Shown here: piece after piece, positions 1 to 7,645 of the stretch
Layout of the letters: each line of letters begins with the position of its first letter
How positions within the stretch are numbered: the stretch's first letter is position 1
Assembly: GCA_943912855.1 (NCBI GenBank)
Contig: CALTVC010000008.1
Span: forward strand, 62,001-126,000
Source of the DNA: an uncultured Flavobacterium sp.
GTDB lineage: Bacteria > Bacteroidota > Bacteroidia > Flavobacteriales > Flavobacteriaceae
Direction of reading: 5' to 3'
DNA length: 64,000 bases
The notes under the pieces: model-generated
The model's database searches: none
What the model was told of the DNA's origin: nothing
What the model saw: only the letters and a program-made list of their open reading frames with translations
Made by a program: the position numbers and the translations under genes

Positions 1-48
1 TACAGCTTTTGTAGCCAGGAGGATAATACGTATCATGTGGTAATGGTT

Positions 49-1869
49 TTATTGTTTTGTAGCTTCTTTAGCCATTTCTGCGGCGTTCTTGGCCATTTCT
101 TCCGCGTCTTTCTTCATCTGCTTTGCCTGTTCTTTAAGGTCATCGGCAGTAGCTTTCATGTCGGCACGGGTTTCGGCTTCCATTTGTTTTATTTCGGCAT
201 CCGTCATCGGAGGCTCATTTATTTCTATAATATCATTGTTCTCGTCTTGCCAACGGCTGTCTTTTTGTTCGCCACTTTCGTCAAAACAATCTTCGCAGTA
301 TACCTTGTTGCTGCCCATTTCATAAATGTGCCTGTCGTTATCAAACCAAAGGTTAAAGAAGTTATCGTCTGATTCGTCATACCTTTGCATTGTGCTGTCA
401 AGTTTAAGCTTAAAGCCTTCCGGCAGATACAAATGAACCTCTACATTCTGGTCGTGCCATTTATTGGCTATGTCGGTTATCAGGTAGTTGTCCAGTACCA
501 GCGTACTGCCTTCCATTTTAAAGCCGTATTTAATTTTTTCGGCAGTAGAACGTCCCTCTACTTTGGAGTTGCCACTGGCTACTTTCTCTATTTGTATGTA
601 AGCTTTTTTACCCTCGGCCTTGTTTACAAAAAAGCTTACGTTGTTACTGTACAGTATGTCATTGCCCAGCGAATCCTGTTCCGGTCTTACGCGGTCTGTA
701 TCCCATGCATCGTTAGCAAAATAAGTATTGTAACGCATGCGTATTTTAAGAGTATCACTTTTGGTAAGGTTCAGCTCGTGCGAAGTAACAATTTTACCAT
801 CGTGGGTGTAGCTACCACCCTGGCGCATGCCAAAGTATACACAGCCTGCCACACTGGCTATCCATATCATTACCATTGCAGAACCTACTATGCTATTTAC
901 AGTGCGTATGTGTGGTATTAGTATACGTAAGCCCAACAGGAACATACCCAGTACCGGTAATGCTACGGTAAAGAATGAACAAATGGCAACCAGCCATATA
1001 GGAGCATCTGTAACATTATAGAGCTCTATGTAAGGGTACCAGAACGGCGCGGTGGCAGTAGTAGCGAATAGTGTAATAAGTAGTGCTATTAACAATCCGC
1101 CCAGCCATATGCCTCCTATAAACACTAGGAAAGCACCTACAATACGGCCCAGCACACGAAATATGCTTCTTACGCCACTGCCTACACGGCCTCCGGCATT
1201 CTTTAAGTTATTGTTCAGTTTATCGTAATCTACGTTTTTAAGGCGGTCGTTAACGTTGTTAAACTCTTCGCGTACCTTTTTTTCTATGTTAGAAATATTT
1301 ATGGGTTCGCCCCTCATTTCCAGCTTCTCTGCTGTAGTTACGGCAGGCGGTATAAGTATCCATAGTATAACGTATACCAGGCTGGTTGTACCTACAGACA
1401 TTATAAGTGTAAGGATAAAGATAATGCGGATCCATAACGGTTCTATCCTGAAATAGTGCGAAAGCCCTGCGCATACACCACCTATAACGGCGTTGTCTTC
1501 ATCGCGGAAAAACTTCTTGGTGCGGTAGTATTCAAAGGTACTACCAGCCGACTCAGTAAAGTTAAAGTTACCGCTAAAGCCGCCGCTTTTGCTGCCCGTG
1601 GTTTCTTCGTCTATTTTATAGTCTTCGGGTTCACCCATAACGGTAATAACCTCGTCAATTTCGCGCATGCCCACAACCTGCTTGTCGGTTTTTATTTTTT
1701 CCGAAAGAAGTTCGGCAATACGAGCTTCAATGTCGCTCATTATTTCGTCTTTACCATCGGGCGATAGCGAGCGCCGTATCGCGTCGAAGTAGCGGTTAAG
1801 CTTCTGGTAGGCGTTTTCGTCTATGTGGAAGAACATTCCGCCTAAGTTTATACTTACTGTCTTATTCAT
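49..1869 (-). CDS. PspC domain multi-pass membrane protein
   Basis: 606 residues. A soluble N-terminal part (about 1-110) is followed by a PspC domain (about 116-176, with the core GGVCAGLSHYF then a membrane helix). Several more hydrophobic segments follow at about 235-270, 290-315 and 330-350. A periplasmic-looking region comes next, and the protein ends in a Lys/Glu/Ala-rich coiled coil (about 550-606). PspC proteins of the phage-shock family sense or relay membrane stress; that role is inferred here. It is the last gene of a three-gene operon and overlaps the upstream PadR gene by 8 bases, so the two are probably translationally coupled. The exact target is unknown. Confidence 0.85.
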   Translation of the reverse strand: MNKTVSINLGGMFFHIDENAYQKLNRYFDAIRRSLSPDGKDEIMSDIEARIAELLSEKIKTDKQVVGMREIDEVITVMGEPEDYKIDEETTGSKSGGFSGNFNFTESAGSTFEYYRTKKFFRDEDNAVIGGVCAGLSHYFRIEPLWIRIIFILTLIMSVGTTSLVYVILWILIPPAVTTAEKLEMRGEPINISNIEKKVREEFNNVNDRLKNVDYDKLNNNLKNAGGRVGSGVRSIFRVLGRIVGAFLVFIGGIWLGGLLIALLITLFATTATAPFWYPYIELYNVTDAPIWLVAICSFFTVALPVLGMFLLGLRILIPHIRTVNSIVGSAMVMIWIASVAGCVYFGMRQGGSYTHDGKIVTSHELNLTKSDTLKIRMRYNTYFANDAWDTDRVRPEQDSLGNDILYSNNVSFFVNKAEGKKAYIQIEKVASGNSKVEGRSTAEKIKYGFKMEGSTLVLDNYLITDIANKWHDQNVEVHLYLPEGFKLKLDSTMQRYDESDDNFFNLWFDNDRHIYEMGSNKVYCEDCFDESGEQKDSRWQDENNDIIEINEPPMTDAEIKQMEAETRADMKATADDLKEQAKQMKKDAEEMAKNAAEMAKEATKQ

Positions 1870-2206
1870 GGTTACTGGCGTTTTGACTTGTTATTATAGT
1901 TACTGCGTCAGACAATTCTGTCCAGGTGTTTTGTAATTCTTTTAAAAATACTTTTCCGTTTTCCGTAAGTCCGTAATACTTACGTGGCGGGCCCGATGTA
2001 GATTCTTCCCAGCGATAGCTGAGCAGGCCGTCGTTCTTAAGCCGGGTAAGCAGGGGGTACACCGTACCTTCCACCACCAGCAATTTAGCGTTTTTCAGCG
2101 TATCCAGTATTTCGCTCGTATAGGCTTCTTTTTCTACTAAAACCGATAGGATGCAAAACTCCAGTACGCCTTTTCGCATCTGGGCTTTGGTGTTCTCAAC
2201 ATTCAT
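1862..2206 (-). CDS. PadR family transcriptional regulator
   Basis: 114 residues, the size of the small PadR type: one winged-helix domain and a short C-terminal dimerisation helix. The segment EGTVYPLLTRLKNDGLL is the recognition-helix and wing-start pattern of the family, followed by the PPRKYYGLTENG wing. It lies 14 bases after the head-GIN gene and overlaps the PspC gene by 8 bases. PadR proteins often repress their own operon, so this one probably controls the membrane-stress module it sits in; that is inference. No ligand can be read from the sequence. Confidence 0.9.
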   Translation of the reverse strand: MNVENTKAQMRKGVLEFCILSVLVEKEAYTSEILDTLKNAKLLVVEGTVYPLLTRLKNDGLLSYRWEESTSGPPRKYYGLTENGKVFLKELQNTWTELSDAVTIITSQNASNHE

Positions 2207-2220
2207 AGATCCTCATTTTA

Positions 2221-2979
2221 TTAATTGTTAAGAGATAGTTTTTGGGTATCTCTTTGTATGCTGTATGTGTCGTTTCCTGTTACGGCAATTACAGGGTCGC
2301 CGTAGTAGGTAATGGTAGATGCCGCGTCTGTTTCTACCTCCACACGCTCTTTTGTATGGATAAATACTGCGGCTCCGTTTAGCGCTATGGCGTGTGTAGA
2401 CTGCGTAAGGAGCTTACCGGCGTGTACGGTACCGCCACGGCTGTATACCTTGGCAGTTACAGCTTCACCCACGGCTTTAATTACACCTCCGGAGTACGCC
2501 TGGGCATGAAAATGACCTGTGTGTACCGCACCCCTGAAGCTTGAACCCGATGCTGCCCTTATATGCAGTTCGCCTGTGGTTTTTACTTCGCCGTTAAAGC
2601 CTGAACCCCCTGCAAGTTTAATGTCCATTGTTTCTTCTTCAAGACGGCCGTTTACTTTAACACCTGCACCGTTTGTAGCTTCTACTGATGTAATGTTCGG
2701 TTCAGTTACGTATACTTTTATAGGGGCAATTACACCCTCTGCGGTTTTTAGGTACACTTTAAGTGTGCCTTTTCTGTACACGGTAACCACGTTGTATAGT
2801 TGCTCCGTGCTTTGTGCTTCTACTTTTAACGATGGAGTAGCTCCTTGTGTAAGCACTACCTCAATGCCGTTTTTAACCTCAAGAGCTGTAGCTGGTTTTG
2901 CGTCTCTTGTTTCTGTGGTCTGCGCCCCTGCTACTATAGTAGTAAATGCTGTAAGGGCTGTGATGATAAATGATTTCAT
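2221..2979 (-). CDS. Head GIN domain (DUF2807) secreted protein
   Basis: 252 residues with a signal peptide (MKSFIITALTAFTTIVAGAQ, cleavage near residue 19). The mature part is a repetitive beta-rich fold typical of the putative auto-transporter adhesin, head GIN family (DUF2807). Recurrent segments such as EVKNGIEVVLTQG and KLAGGSGFNGEVKTTGELHI fit a right-handed beta-solenoid. It is the first gene of the operon with PadR and PspC, a grouping common in Bacteroidota. Its role in the envelope is unknown; the adhesin label is a family guess. Confidence 0.8.
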   Translation of the reverse strand: MKSFIITALTAFTTIVAGAQTTETRDAKPATALEVKNGIEVVLTQGATPSLKVEAQSTEQLYNVVTVYRKGTLKVYLKTAEGVIAPIKVYVTEPNITSVEATNGAGVKVNGRLEEETMDIKLAGGSGFNGEVKTTGELHIRAASGSSFRGAVHTGHFHAQAYSGGVIKAVGEAVTAKVYSRGGTVHAGKLLTQSTHAIALNGAAVFIHTKERVEVETDAASTITYYGDPVIAVTGNDTYSIQRDTQKLSLNN

Positions 2980-3309
2980 ACCTGTTCGTTTTTTGATTTG
3001 ATGATTAAAATGATGATTGATGATGAACTCTGGTTGCGCCCTGCTGCCGGCTTGCAGTACGCTGTGATTGTGATTGATGACTAACTCCTAAACTCTCCGG
3101 TGCCGGCCCCGGTATCTTTTTATTTTTTAATTATTTGTTGTTCTTATAATAGCTTTAATGGCATAGTATATTTTTATGGCCATTAATTTCTTATGCAAAT
3201 ATATATCTTTAATCAGGTAGTTTGTATCGCATAGTAGTATGATTTAACAAAATATTAACATTTCCTCATTCCAACTTAAAATTGTACATTAGCGTAAAAC
3301 CTCATAGTA
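2980..3309. other. Intergenic region: structured leader and divergent promoters
   Basis: 330 bases between divergent genes. On the minus strand a TATATTTG box (plus coordinates 3196-3203) would give a leader of about 200 bases for the head-GIN operon. That leader holds a GC-rich near-palindrome (CCGGTGCCGGCCCCGG, about 3098-3113), a CTGC-TGCCGGCTT-GCAG hairpin (about 3040-3056) and several copies of GATGATT-like words near 3000-3025. I see no RNA family I can name and no ORF worth calling. Confidence 0.5.
3196..3203 (-). promoter_or_regulatory. Candidate -7 promoter box for the head-GIN operon
   Basis: Read on the minus strand this is TATATTTG, an exact match to the TAnnTTTG box of the Bacteroidota primary sigma factor. 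I find no TTG at the expected 17-23 base spacing, so support is limited to one element. Confidence 0.4.
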
Positions 3310-3762
3310 ATGGAATTCTCGCCATCTAAGCTTAACACCTTTCTACTCTTTAAGTTGCCATCGGCATACATAAGCGGGGTAAGGGTAAAGCAGATAAACA
3401 AAGAACAGTGCGTAGTAACCGTAAAACACCGCTGGATAAACCAAAATCCTTTTAACAGCATGTACTTTGCCGTTCAGGCTATGGCTGCCGAACTCACCAC
3501 AGGGGCACTTGTCATGTACCACATACAGGAAAGCGGACGAAAAATTTCTATGCTCGTGGCTAACAATAAAGGTACGTTTACAAAAAAGGCGAAAGGCCGT
3601 ATTACGTTTACCTGTACTGATGGTCACCTTATTAAAGACGGCATAGAGCAAGCGATTGTTACAGCTGAGGGGCAAACTTTCTGGATGAAATCAATCGGGG
3701 TAGATGAAGCCGGCGATGTTGTGAGCCAGATGGAGTTTGAATGGAGTATAAAAGTGAAGTAG
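3310..3762 (+). CDS. DUF4442 domain protein (hotdog-fold thioesterase-like)
   Basis: 150 residues. The sequence pattern (PSAYISGVRVKQI near residues 16-28, NSMYFAVQAMAAELTTG near 47-63) matches the DUF4442 family, whose members look like hotdog-fold acyl-thioesterases. The stretch around the central helix (YFAVQAMAAELTTG) would be the hotdog helix. The usual catalytic acid of thioesterases cannot be placed with certainty, so enzymatic activity is a guess. Stands alone, diverging from the head-GIN operon. Confidence 0.75.
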   Translation: MEFSPSKLNTFLLFKLPSAYISGVRVKQINKEQCVVTVKHRWINQNPFNSMYFAVQAMAAELTTGALVMYHIQESGRKISMLVANNKGTFTKKAKGRITFTCTDGHLIKDGIEQAIVTAEGQTFWMKSIGVDEAGDVVSQMEFEWSIKVK

Positions 3763-3813
3763 GAGGGGGCTTATGCCAAAGTTTTCTTAAACATACGTTA
3801 AACCCCGATTTTA

Positions 3814-3846
3814 TTGGGGGTTGATGGTTAGCGGGGCGTATTTTTG
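3814..3846 (+). promoter_or_regulatory. Candidate promoter for the TIGR01777 epimerase gene
   Basis: TTG at 3814-3816 and TATTTTTG at 3839-3846, spaced 22 bases, fit the Bacteroidota TTG / TAnnTTTG promoter. The coding start is 19 bases further on at 3865. Confidence 0.5.
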
Positions 3847-3864
3847 TAAAATAAATATAGGGGT

Positions 3865-4776
3865 ATGAGGGTTTTAATCAGCGGGGCCACCGGCCTTGTG
3901 GGTAAGGAGCTTGTATCGCGGTTGCTAAAAAGCGGTTACGGCGTTAATTACCTTACTACATCTAAAAAAAAGATACAGCATACAGAACTTTACAATGGCT
4001 ATTACTGGAATCCTGAAAAAGGCGAAATAGATCCTTCCTGCCTGGAAAATGTAGGGACTATCATTCACCTTGCGGGGGCTACCATAAGCAAACGCTGGAC
4101 AACGGCTTATAAACAGGAAATCTTGGAAAGTCGTGTGTTAGGGACTAACGTTATTGCTACATTGTTAAAGAATACCGAGAACGACGTACACCAGTTCATT
4201 ACGGCTAGCGCTACGGGTATTTATCCCAGTAGTGATACTATTTTTTATACCGAAGACAGTCCTGAGCGCGATAATTCGTTTTTAGGAACTGTGGTGCAAA
4301 AATGGGAAGCTGCCGCCGATGTCATTGCTGCATCGGGTATTAAAGTTGCCAAAATACGCACGGGACTCGTACTAAGCGGAAAATCAGGTGTACTGAAAGA
4401 GCTAGCTACGCCTGTTAAGTTAGGTTTTGGGGCTGCCTTTGGTAGTGGCAACCAAATACAATCATGGATTCATGTAGATGACCTTGTGGGAATATACATC
4501 CATACGCTTATGCATGGGCTTGAAGGAGCTTATAATGCGGTGGCACCACACCCTGTAACACAAAACGAAATGGTAAAAACCATAGCGGAAGTTGTAGAAA
4601 AACCGTTGTTCTTGCCTAATATTCCCCGTTTTGTAATGCGCCTTGCACTAGGCGAAATGAGTACACTACTCTTTGACAGCCAAAACGTAAGCGCCCGTAA
4701 AATAGTAGCGGCAGGTTACCAGTTTAAATACCTTTCGCTGGAAAGTGCTGTAGTGCATGCGTTGAGGGAAGATTAA
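3865..4776 (+). CDS. TIGR01777 family NAD-dependent epimerase
   Basis: 303 residues. N-terminal Rossmann nucleotide-binding motif GATGLVGKEL (residues 7-16), the family segment SASATGIYP (about 111-119), and a C-terminal DUF1731-like end. This is the extended short-chain dehydrogenase type TIGR01777 (YfcH-like). The substrate is unknown for the family; cofactor is probably NAD(P). Its TAA stop shares the palindrome TTAA (4773-4776) with the stop of the convergent downstream gene, so there is no room for a terminator between them. Confidence 0.85.
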   Translation: MRVLISGATGLVGKELVSRLLKSGYGVNYLTTSKKKIQHTELYNGYYWNPEKGEIDPSCLENVGTIIHLAGATISKRWTTAYKQEILESRVLGTNVIATLLKNTENDVHQFITASATGIYPSSDTIFYTEDSPERDNSFLGTVVQKWEAAADVIAASGIKVAKIRTGLVLSGKSGVLKELATPVKLGFGAAFGSGNQIQSWIHVDDLVGIYIHTLMHGLEGAYNAVAPHPVTQNEMVKTIAEVVEKPLFLPNIPRFVMRLALGEMSTLLFDSQNVSARKIVAAGYQFKYLSLESAVVHALRED

Positions 4777-5417
4777 GGCATTGCTTTAAGTGCCTCTGCC
4801 ATTTTGTAAATCTCGTCAGGATTATATTCTCCTAGATATACTTTGTAAGTGCCGTCTGGCCGTACAACTACTACATTTCCATAGTTCATTTCTACGGGGA
4901 AAAATATCTTGTGTATAAAACGGTTTTCATCTTTGGTAAGTACCTCTTTGTCTTTTGCAGTGATTTTACCATTTCTTCCTCCAGTAGCATAAATGTGAAA
5001 ATATTTTGAAGGCACTATTTTCAGCAACTTACGTTGGGCTTTTCGTTCAAGGTAACCATATTTCCCTCCTTCGTTAATATCGGTTTCTGGTTGTGCGCTA
5101 AGGTAATGTATGCCTATGTACTCATTGTCATTAACACTCATTCCGCTTTGGGTTTTCAAAAAGGTTTTTAACTCCTTCATCTGTTCCGCATCCAGTTTTC
5201 CATCCCGCCTTCGTATATAAAGCACACCTATTTGCCCGTTGTCATTTTCCAGGTAAACGTCTACATTTTTGCTGTGGTCTATGCTTTTTTCAAAAGTTAT
5301 TTTGGTTGTAGGGAGCAACTTTCCGTTTTCTTCAATATAATATTTCATTTCCTGTGCTGTCATCGTGTGGATGCAAAACAGGAAAAATACGGTCGCGATT
5401 TTCAGGAGGTTTTTCAT
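4773..5417 (-). CDS. Secreted protein of unknown function
   Basis: 214 residues with a clear signal peptide (MKNLLKIATVFFLFCIHTMTAQ). The mature part is charged. Its end (GNVVVVRPDGTYKVYLGEYNPDEI) resembles the last strands of thioredoxin-like or DUF4174-like proteins, but I cannot place a CxxC or other active site, so no family is assigned. Convergent with the epimerase gene and sharing its stop palindrome; divergent from grpE. Confidence 0.7.
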   Translation of the reverse strand: MKNLLKIATVFFLFCIHTMTAQEMKYYIEENGKLLPTTKITFEKSIDHSKNVDVYLENDNGQIGVLYIRRRDGKLDAEQMKELKTFLKTQSGMSVNDNEYIGIHYLSAQPETDINEGGKYGYLERKAQRKLLKIVPSKYFHIYATGGRNGKITAKDKEVLTKDENRFIHKIFFPVEMNYGNVVVVRPDGTYKVYLGEYNPDEIYKMAEALKAMP

Positions 5418-5485
5418 GGCTGATGGTTTTGGTTGCCCTAAAATACAAAAAAATCATTTGGCATTTTGGCTAAGTAAATGACAAA

Positions 5486-5517
5486 TTGGCATTTTTGAAA
5501 AAATGGCAATACTTTTG
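5486..5517 (+). promoter_or_regulatory. grpE-dnaJ promoter
   Basis: TTG at 5486-5488 and TACTTTTG at 5510-5517, 21 bases apart, match the flavobacterial primary promoter. The transcript would start near 5522-5524, which rules out an in-frame ATG at 5503. No CIRCE-type inverted repeat (TTAGCACTC) is present. Confidence 0.6.
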
Positions 5518-5520
5518 CAC

Positions 5521-5533
5521 GTCGCTAAGCGAC
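5521..5533 (+). promoter_or_regulatory. 5'-end hairpin of the grpE transcript
   Basis: GTCGC-TAA-GCGAC is a perfect 5-bp stem with a 3-base loop. It sits at or within a few bases of the predicted transcript start, the position of known mRNA-stabilising 5' hairpins. Function is inferred. Confidence 0.35.
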
Positions 5534-5547
5534 AACTTAGAGAATTA

Positions 5548-6141
5548 ATGTTTAAGAAAATATTTAAAAATATGAGCCGTGAGCATGCTGACAACGCCGA
5601 GAAAGAACTAAACAACGAGGAAATACTAAACGAAACGGAGCAAACCGCTGACGCTTCGGCAGAACAGGGTATCCCTTCGGCAGAGGAACTTTCGGTAGAA
5701 GAAAAGCTGAGTGAAGAGCTTGCCAAAGAAAAAGACAAGTTCCTGCGCCTTTTCGCGGAGTTTGAAAATTATAAAAAACGTACCTCTAAAGAGCGTATTG
5801 ATTTATTTAAAACGGCAAACCAGGAAGTGCTTCAGGCCATGTTGCCGGTGCTCGATGATTTTGACCGTGCCCTTGTGCAGATAGCCAAGAGTGGCGACGA
5901 AAGCCTTGTAAAAGGAGTAGAACTTATCCATAATAAACTGAAAGATACTTTGGTATCTAAAGGACTTGAGCAGGTAGAGCTAAAGGTGGGTGATGCTTTT
6001 GATGCTGACTTTGCTGAGGCGATTACGCAAATCCCTGCACCTACCGAAGACCTTAAAGGCAAGATTGTAGACGTAGTGGAAAAAGGATATAAGTTGGGCG
6101 ACAAAATAATCCGTTTCCCTAAAGTAGTATTGGGTAATTAA
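5548..6141 (+). CDS. grpE: Nucleotide exchange factor GrpE
   Basis: 197 residues from ATG 5548; an alternative ATG at 5572 would give 189. An acidic, flexible N-terminal part is followed by the long dimer helix (about 65-100, FLRLFAEFENYKKRTSKERID), the four-helix bundle and the C-terminal beta-wing (DAFDADFAEAITQIPAP...DKIIRFPKVVLG). GrpE releases ADP from DnaK. The start is chosen downstream of the predicted transcript start, so the longer reading from 5503 is rejected. It is followed after 14 bases by dnaJ, a standard flavobacterial pair; dnaK is not in the window. Confidence 0.95.
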   Translation: MFKKIFKNMSREHADNAEKELNNEEILNETEQTADASAEQGIPSAEELSVEEKLSEELAKEKDKFLRLFAEFENYKKRTSKERIDLFKTANQEVLQAMLPVLDDFDRALVQIAKSGDESLVKGVELIHNKLKDTLVSKGLEQVELKVGDAFDADFAEAITQIPAPTEDLKGKIVDVVEKGYKLGDKIIRFPKVVLGN

Positions 6142-6155
6142 TTGCAGCAGGCATC

Positions 6156-7277
6156 ATGAAGAAAGATTATTACGAAATACTGGGTATAGATAAAAGTGCT
6201 TCGGCAGACCAGATAAAAAAAGCCTACCGCAAAAAAGCGATAGAGTTTCACCCTGACAAAAACCCGGGCGACAAAACCGCTGAAGATAAGTTTAAGGAAG
6301 CCGCTGAGGCATACGAAATGCTGAGCGACCCTGACAAAAAAGCACGTTACGACCAGTACGGCCATGCAGCCTTTGACCAGGGCGGATTTGGTGGCGGTGG
6401 TGGCCACATGAACATGGACGACATCTTCAGTCAGTTTGGTGACATTTTCGGCAGTGCTTTTGGTGGTGGCGGATTTGGCGGTTTCGGTGGTGGCGGTGGC
6501 CAGCGTCGTGTTAAGGGTAGCAACCTGCGCATTAAAGTGAAGCTTACCCTTGAGGAAATAGCAAACGGTGTAGAGAAAAAGATAAAAGTAAAGCGTAAGG
6601 TACAGGCAAAAGGCGTAAGTTATAAAACCTGTCCTACCTGTGGCGGAAGCGGGCAGGTGCTTAAAATAACCAATACCATTCTGGGTCGTATGCAGTCGGC
6701 TACTACGTGTCACCAATGTGGCGGTAGCGGTCAGATTTTGGAAAGTAAACCAAGCAACGCCGATGCTCAGGGTATGATAATGGAAGACGAAACGGTATCA
6801 ATAAAAATACCTGCCGGAGTAGCCGATGGCATGCAGCTAAAGGTGTCTGGCAAAGGTAATGATGCACCGGGTTCTAACAGTCTTTCGGGCGACCTTATTG
6901 TGGCTATTGAAGAGATAGAACACGATACCCTGAAACGCGAAGGTGAAAACCTTCACCTGGATTTATACATAAGCTATCCGGAAGCGGTTTTGGGCACCAG
7001 CAAAGACATAGATGCCGTAAATGGAAAGGTGCGCATTAAGCTTGAAGATGGTATTCAGAGTGGTAAAATACTGCGTTTGAAAGGAAAAGGATTGCCAAGT
7101 TTAAACAGTTATGGAAACGGTGACCTGCTGGTGCATGTAAACGTGTGGACCCCGAAAAACCTGAACAAAGAGCAAAAACAGTTCTTTGAAAAGGCCTTAA
7201 ATGATGAGAACTTTTCTCCAAAACCGGAGAAAAGCGACAAATCTTTTTTCGAAAAAGTTAAGGATATGTTTTCATAA
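6156..7277 (+). CDS. dnaJ: Chaperone DnaJ with a single zinc centre
   Basis: 373 residues. J domain 1-70 with HPD at 32-34, Gly/Phe-rich linker about 73-116, cysteine-rich domain about 140-215, two C-terminal substrate-binding beta domains, and a dimerisation end. It stimulates DnaK ATPase and hands over unfolded clients. Odd: only two CxxCxGxG repeats are present (159-166 and 185-192), corresponding by position to repeats 2 and 3, so zinc centre 2 remains and centre 1 is lost. Co-transcribed with grpE. Confidence 0.95.
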   Translation: MKKDYYEILGIDKSASADQIKKAYRKKAIEFHPDKNPGDKTAEDKFKEAAEAYEMLSDPDKKARYDQYGHAAFDQGGFGGGGGHMNMDDIFSQFGDIFGSAFGGGGFGGFGGGGGQRRVKGSNLRIKVKLTLEEIANGVEKKIKVKRKVQAKGVSYKTCPTCGGSGQVLKITNTILGRMQSATTCHQCGGSGQILESKPSNADAQGMIMEDETVSIKIPAGVADGMQLKVSGKGNDAPGSNSLSGDLIVAIEEIEHDTLKREGENLHLDLYISYPEAVLGTSKDIDAVNGKVRIKLEDGIQSGKILRLKGKGLPSLNSYGNGDLLVHVNVWTPKNLNKEQKQFFEKALNDENFSPKPEKSDKSFFEKVKDMFS

Positions 7278-7348
7278 TTTAAGAAAAAATTATACATTTG
7301 AAACTTCACTAAACAACTAGTGAATTTTTCTTTTTCATAGCAATTTTT

Positions 7349-7390
7349 CCCATCCTTGTACGCTAACGCATTATAAGGGTGGGTTTTTTT
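7349..7390 (+). terminator. Intrinsic terminator after dnaJ
   Basis: Stem CCCATCCTT (7349-7357) with AAGGGTGGG (7375-7383), 9 pairs including one G-U, followed by seven T. Confidence 0.75.
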
Positions 7391-7404
7391 ATTTATGACT
7401 GCTA

Positions 7405-7446
7405 ATTTCAGATTTCAGAAGGTAGATTTCAGATTGAGCTACACTC
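7405..7446 (+). repeat. Left arm of a 42-bp perfect inverted repeat
   Basis: 42 bases identical to the reverse complement of 7564-7605. The arm is built from near-repeats of the word GATTTCAGAA, and the full unit recurs imperfectly in direct orientation at about 7451-7492. Confidence 0.9.
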
Positions 7447-7563
7447 TAAAATTTTAGAAGGTAGATTTTAGATTTCAGATTGAACTACACTCTGAAACTT
7501 TGTGTTTCCTTGTGGAAAACTTAGCGCCCTTTGTGGTTAAAAAGAAAATCCCGATTGGAACCT

Positions 7564-7605
7564 GAGTGTAGCTCAATCTGAAATCTACCTTCTGAAATCT
7601 GAAAT
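7564..7605 (-). repeat. Right arm of a 42-bp perfect inverted repeat
   Basis: Reverse complement of 7405-7446 with no mismatch; 117 bases separate the arms. No transposase or duplicated target flanks are seen. Confidence 0.9.
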
Positions 7606-7645
7606 AAAAAATAAATAGAGTATTTTTACAGACCAATAACGAAGC

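Larger units (their letters stand above)
7278..7645. other. Intergenic region between dnaJ and ABC exporter genes
   Basis: 368 bases without a gene. It holds the dnaJ terminator (7349-7390), a 42-bp perfect inverted repeat (7405-7446 and 7564-7605), a third, degenerate direct copy of the same word near 7451-7492, and about 70 bases of unrelated spacer. No TAnnTTTG box was found close to the ABC gene start. Confidence 0.7.

Noticed and set aside
6138..6716. Open frame of 192 codons antisense to dnaJ
   Set aside because: Thr/Ala/Val-rich shadow of the Gly/Phe-rich and J domains.
7405..7605. 42-bp inverted repeat as an insertion sequence
   Set aside because: No transposase, spacer of 117 bases is non-coding, and no target duplication visible.
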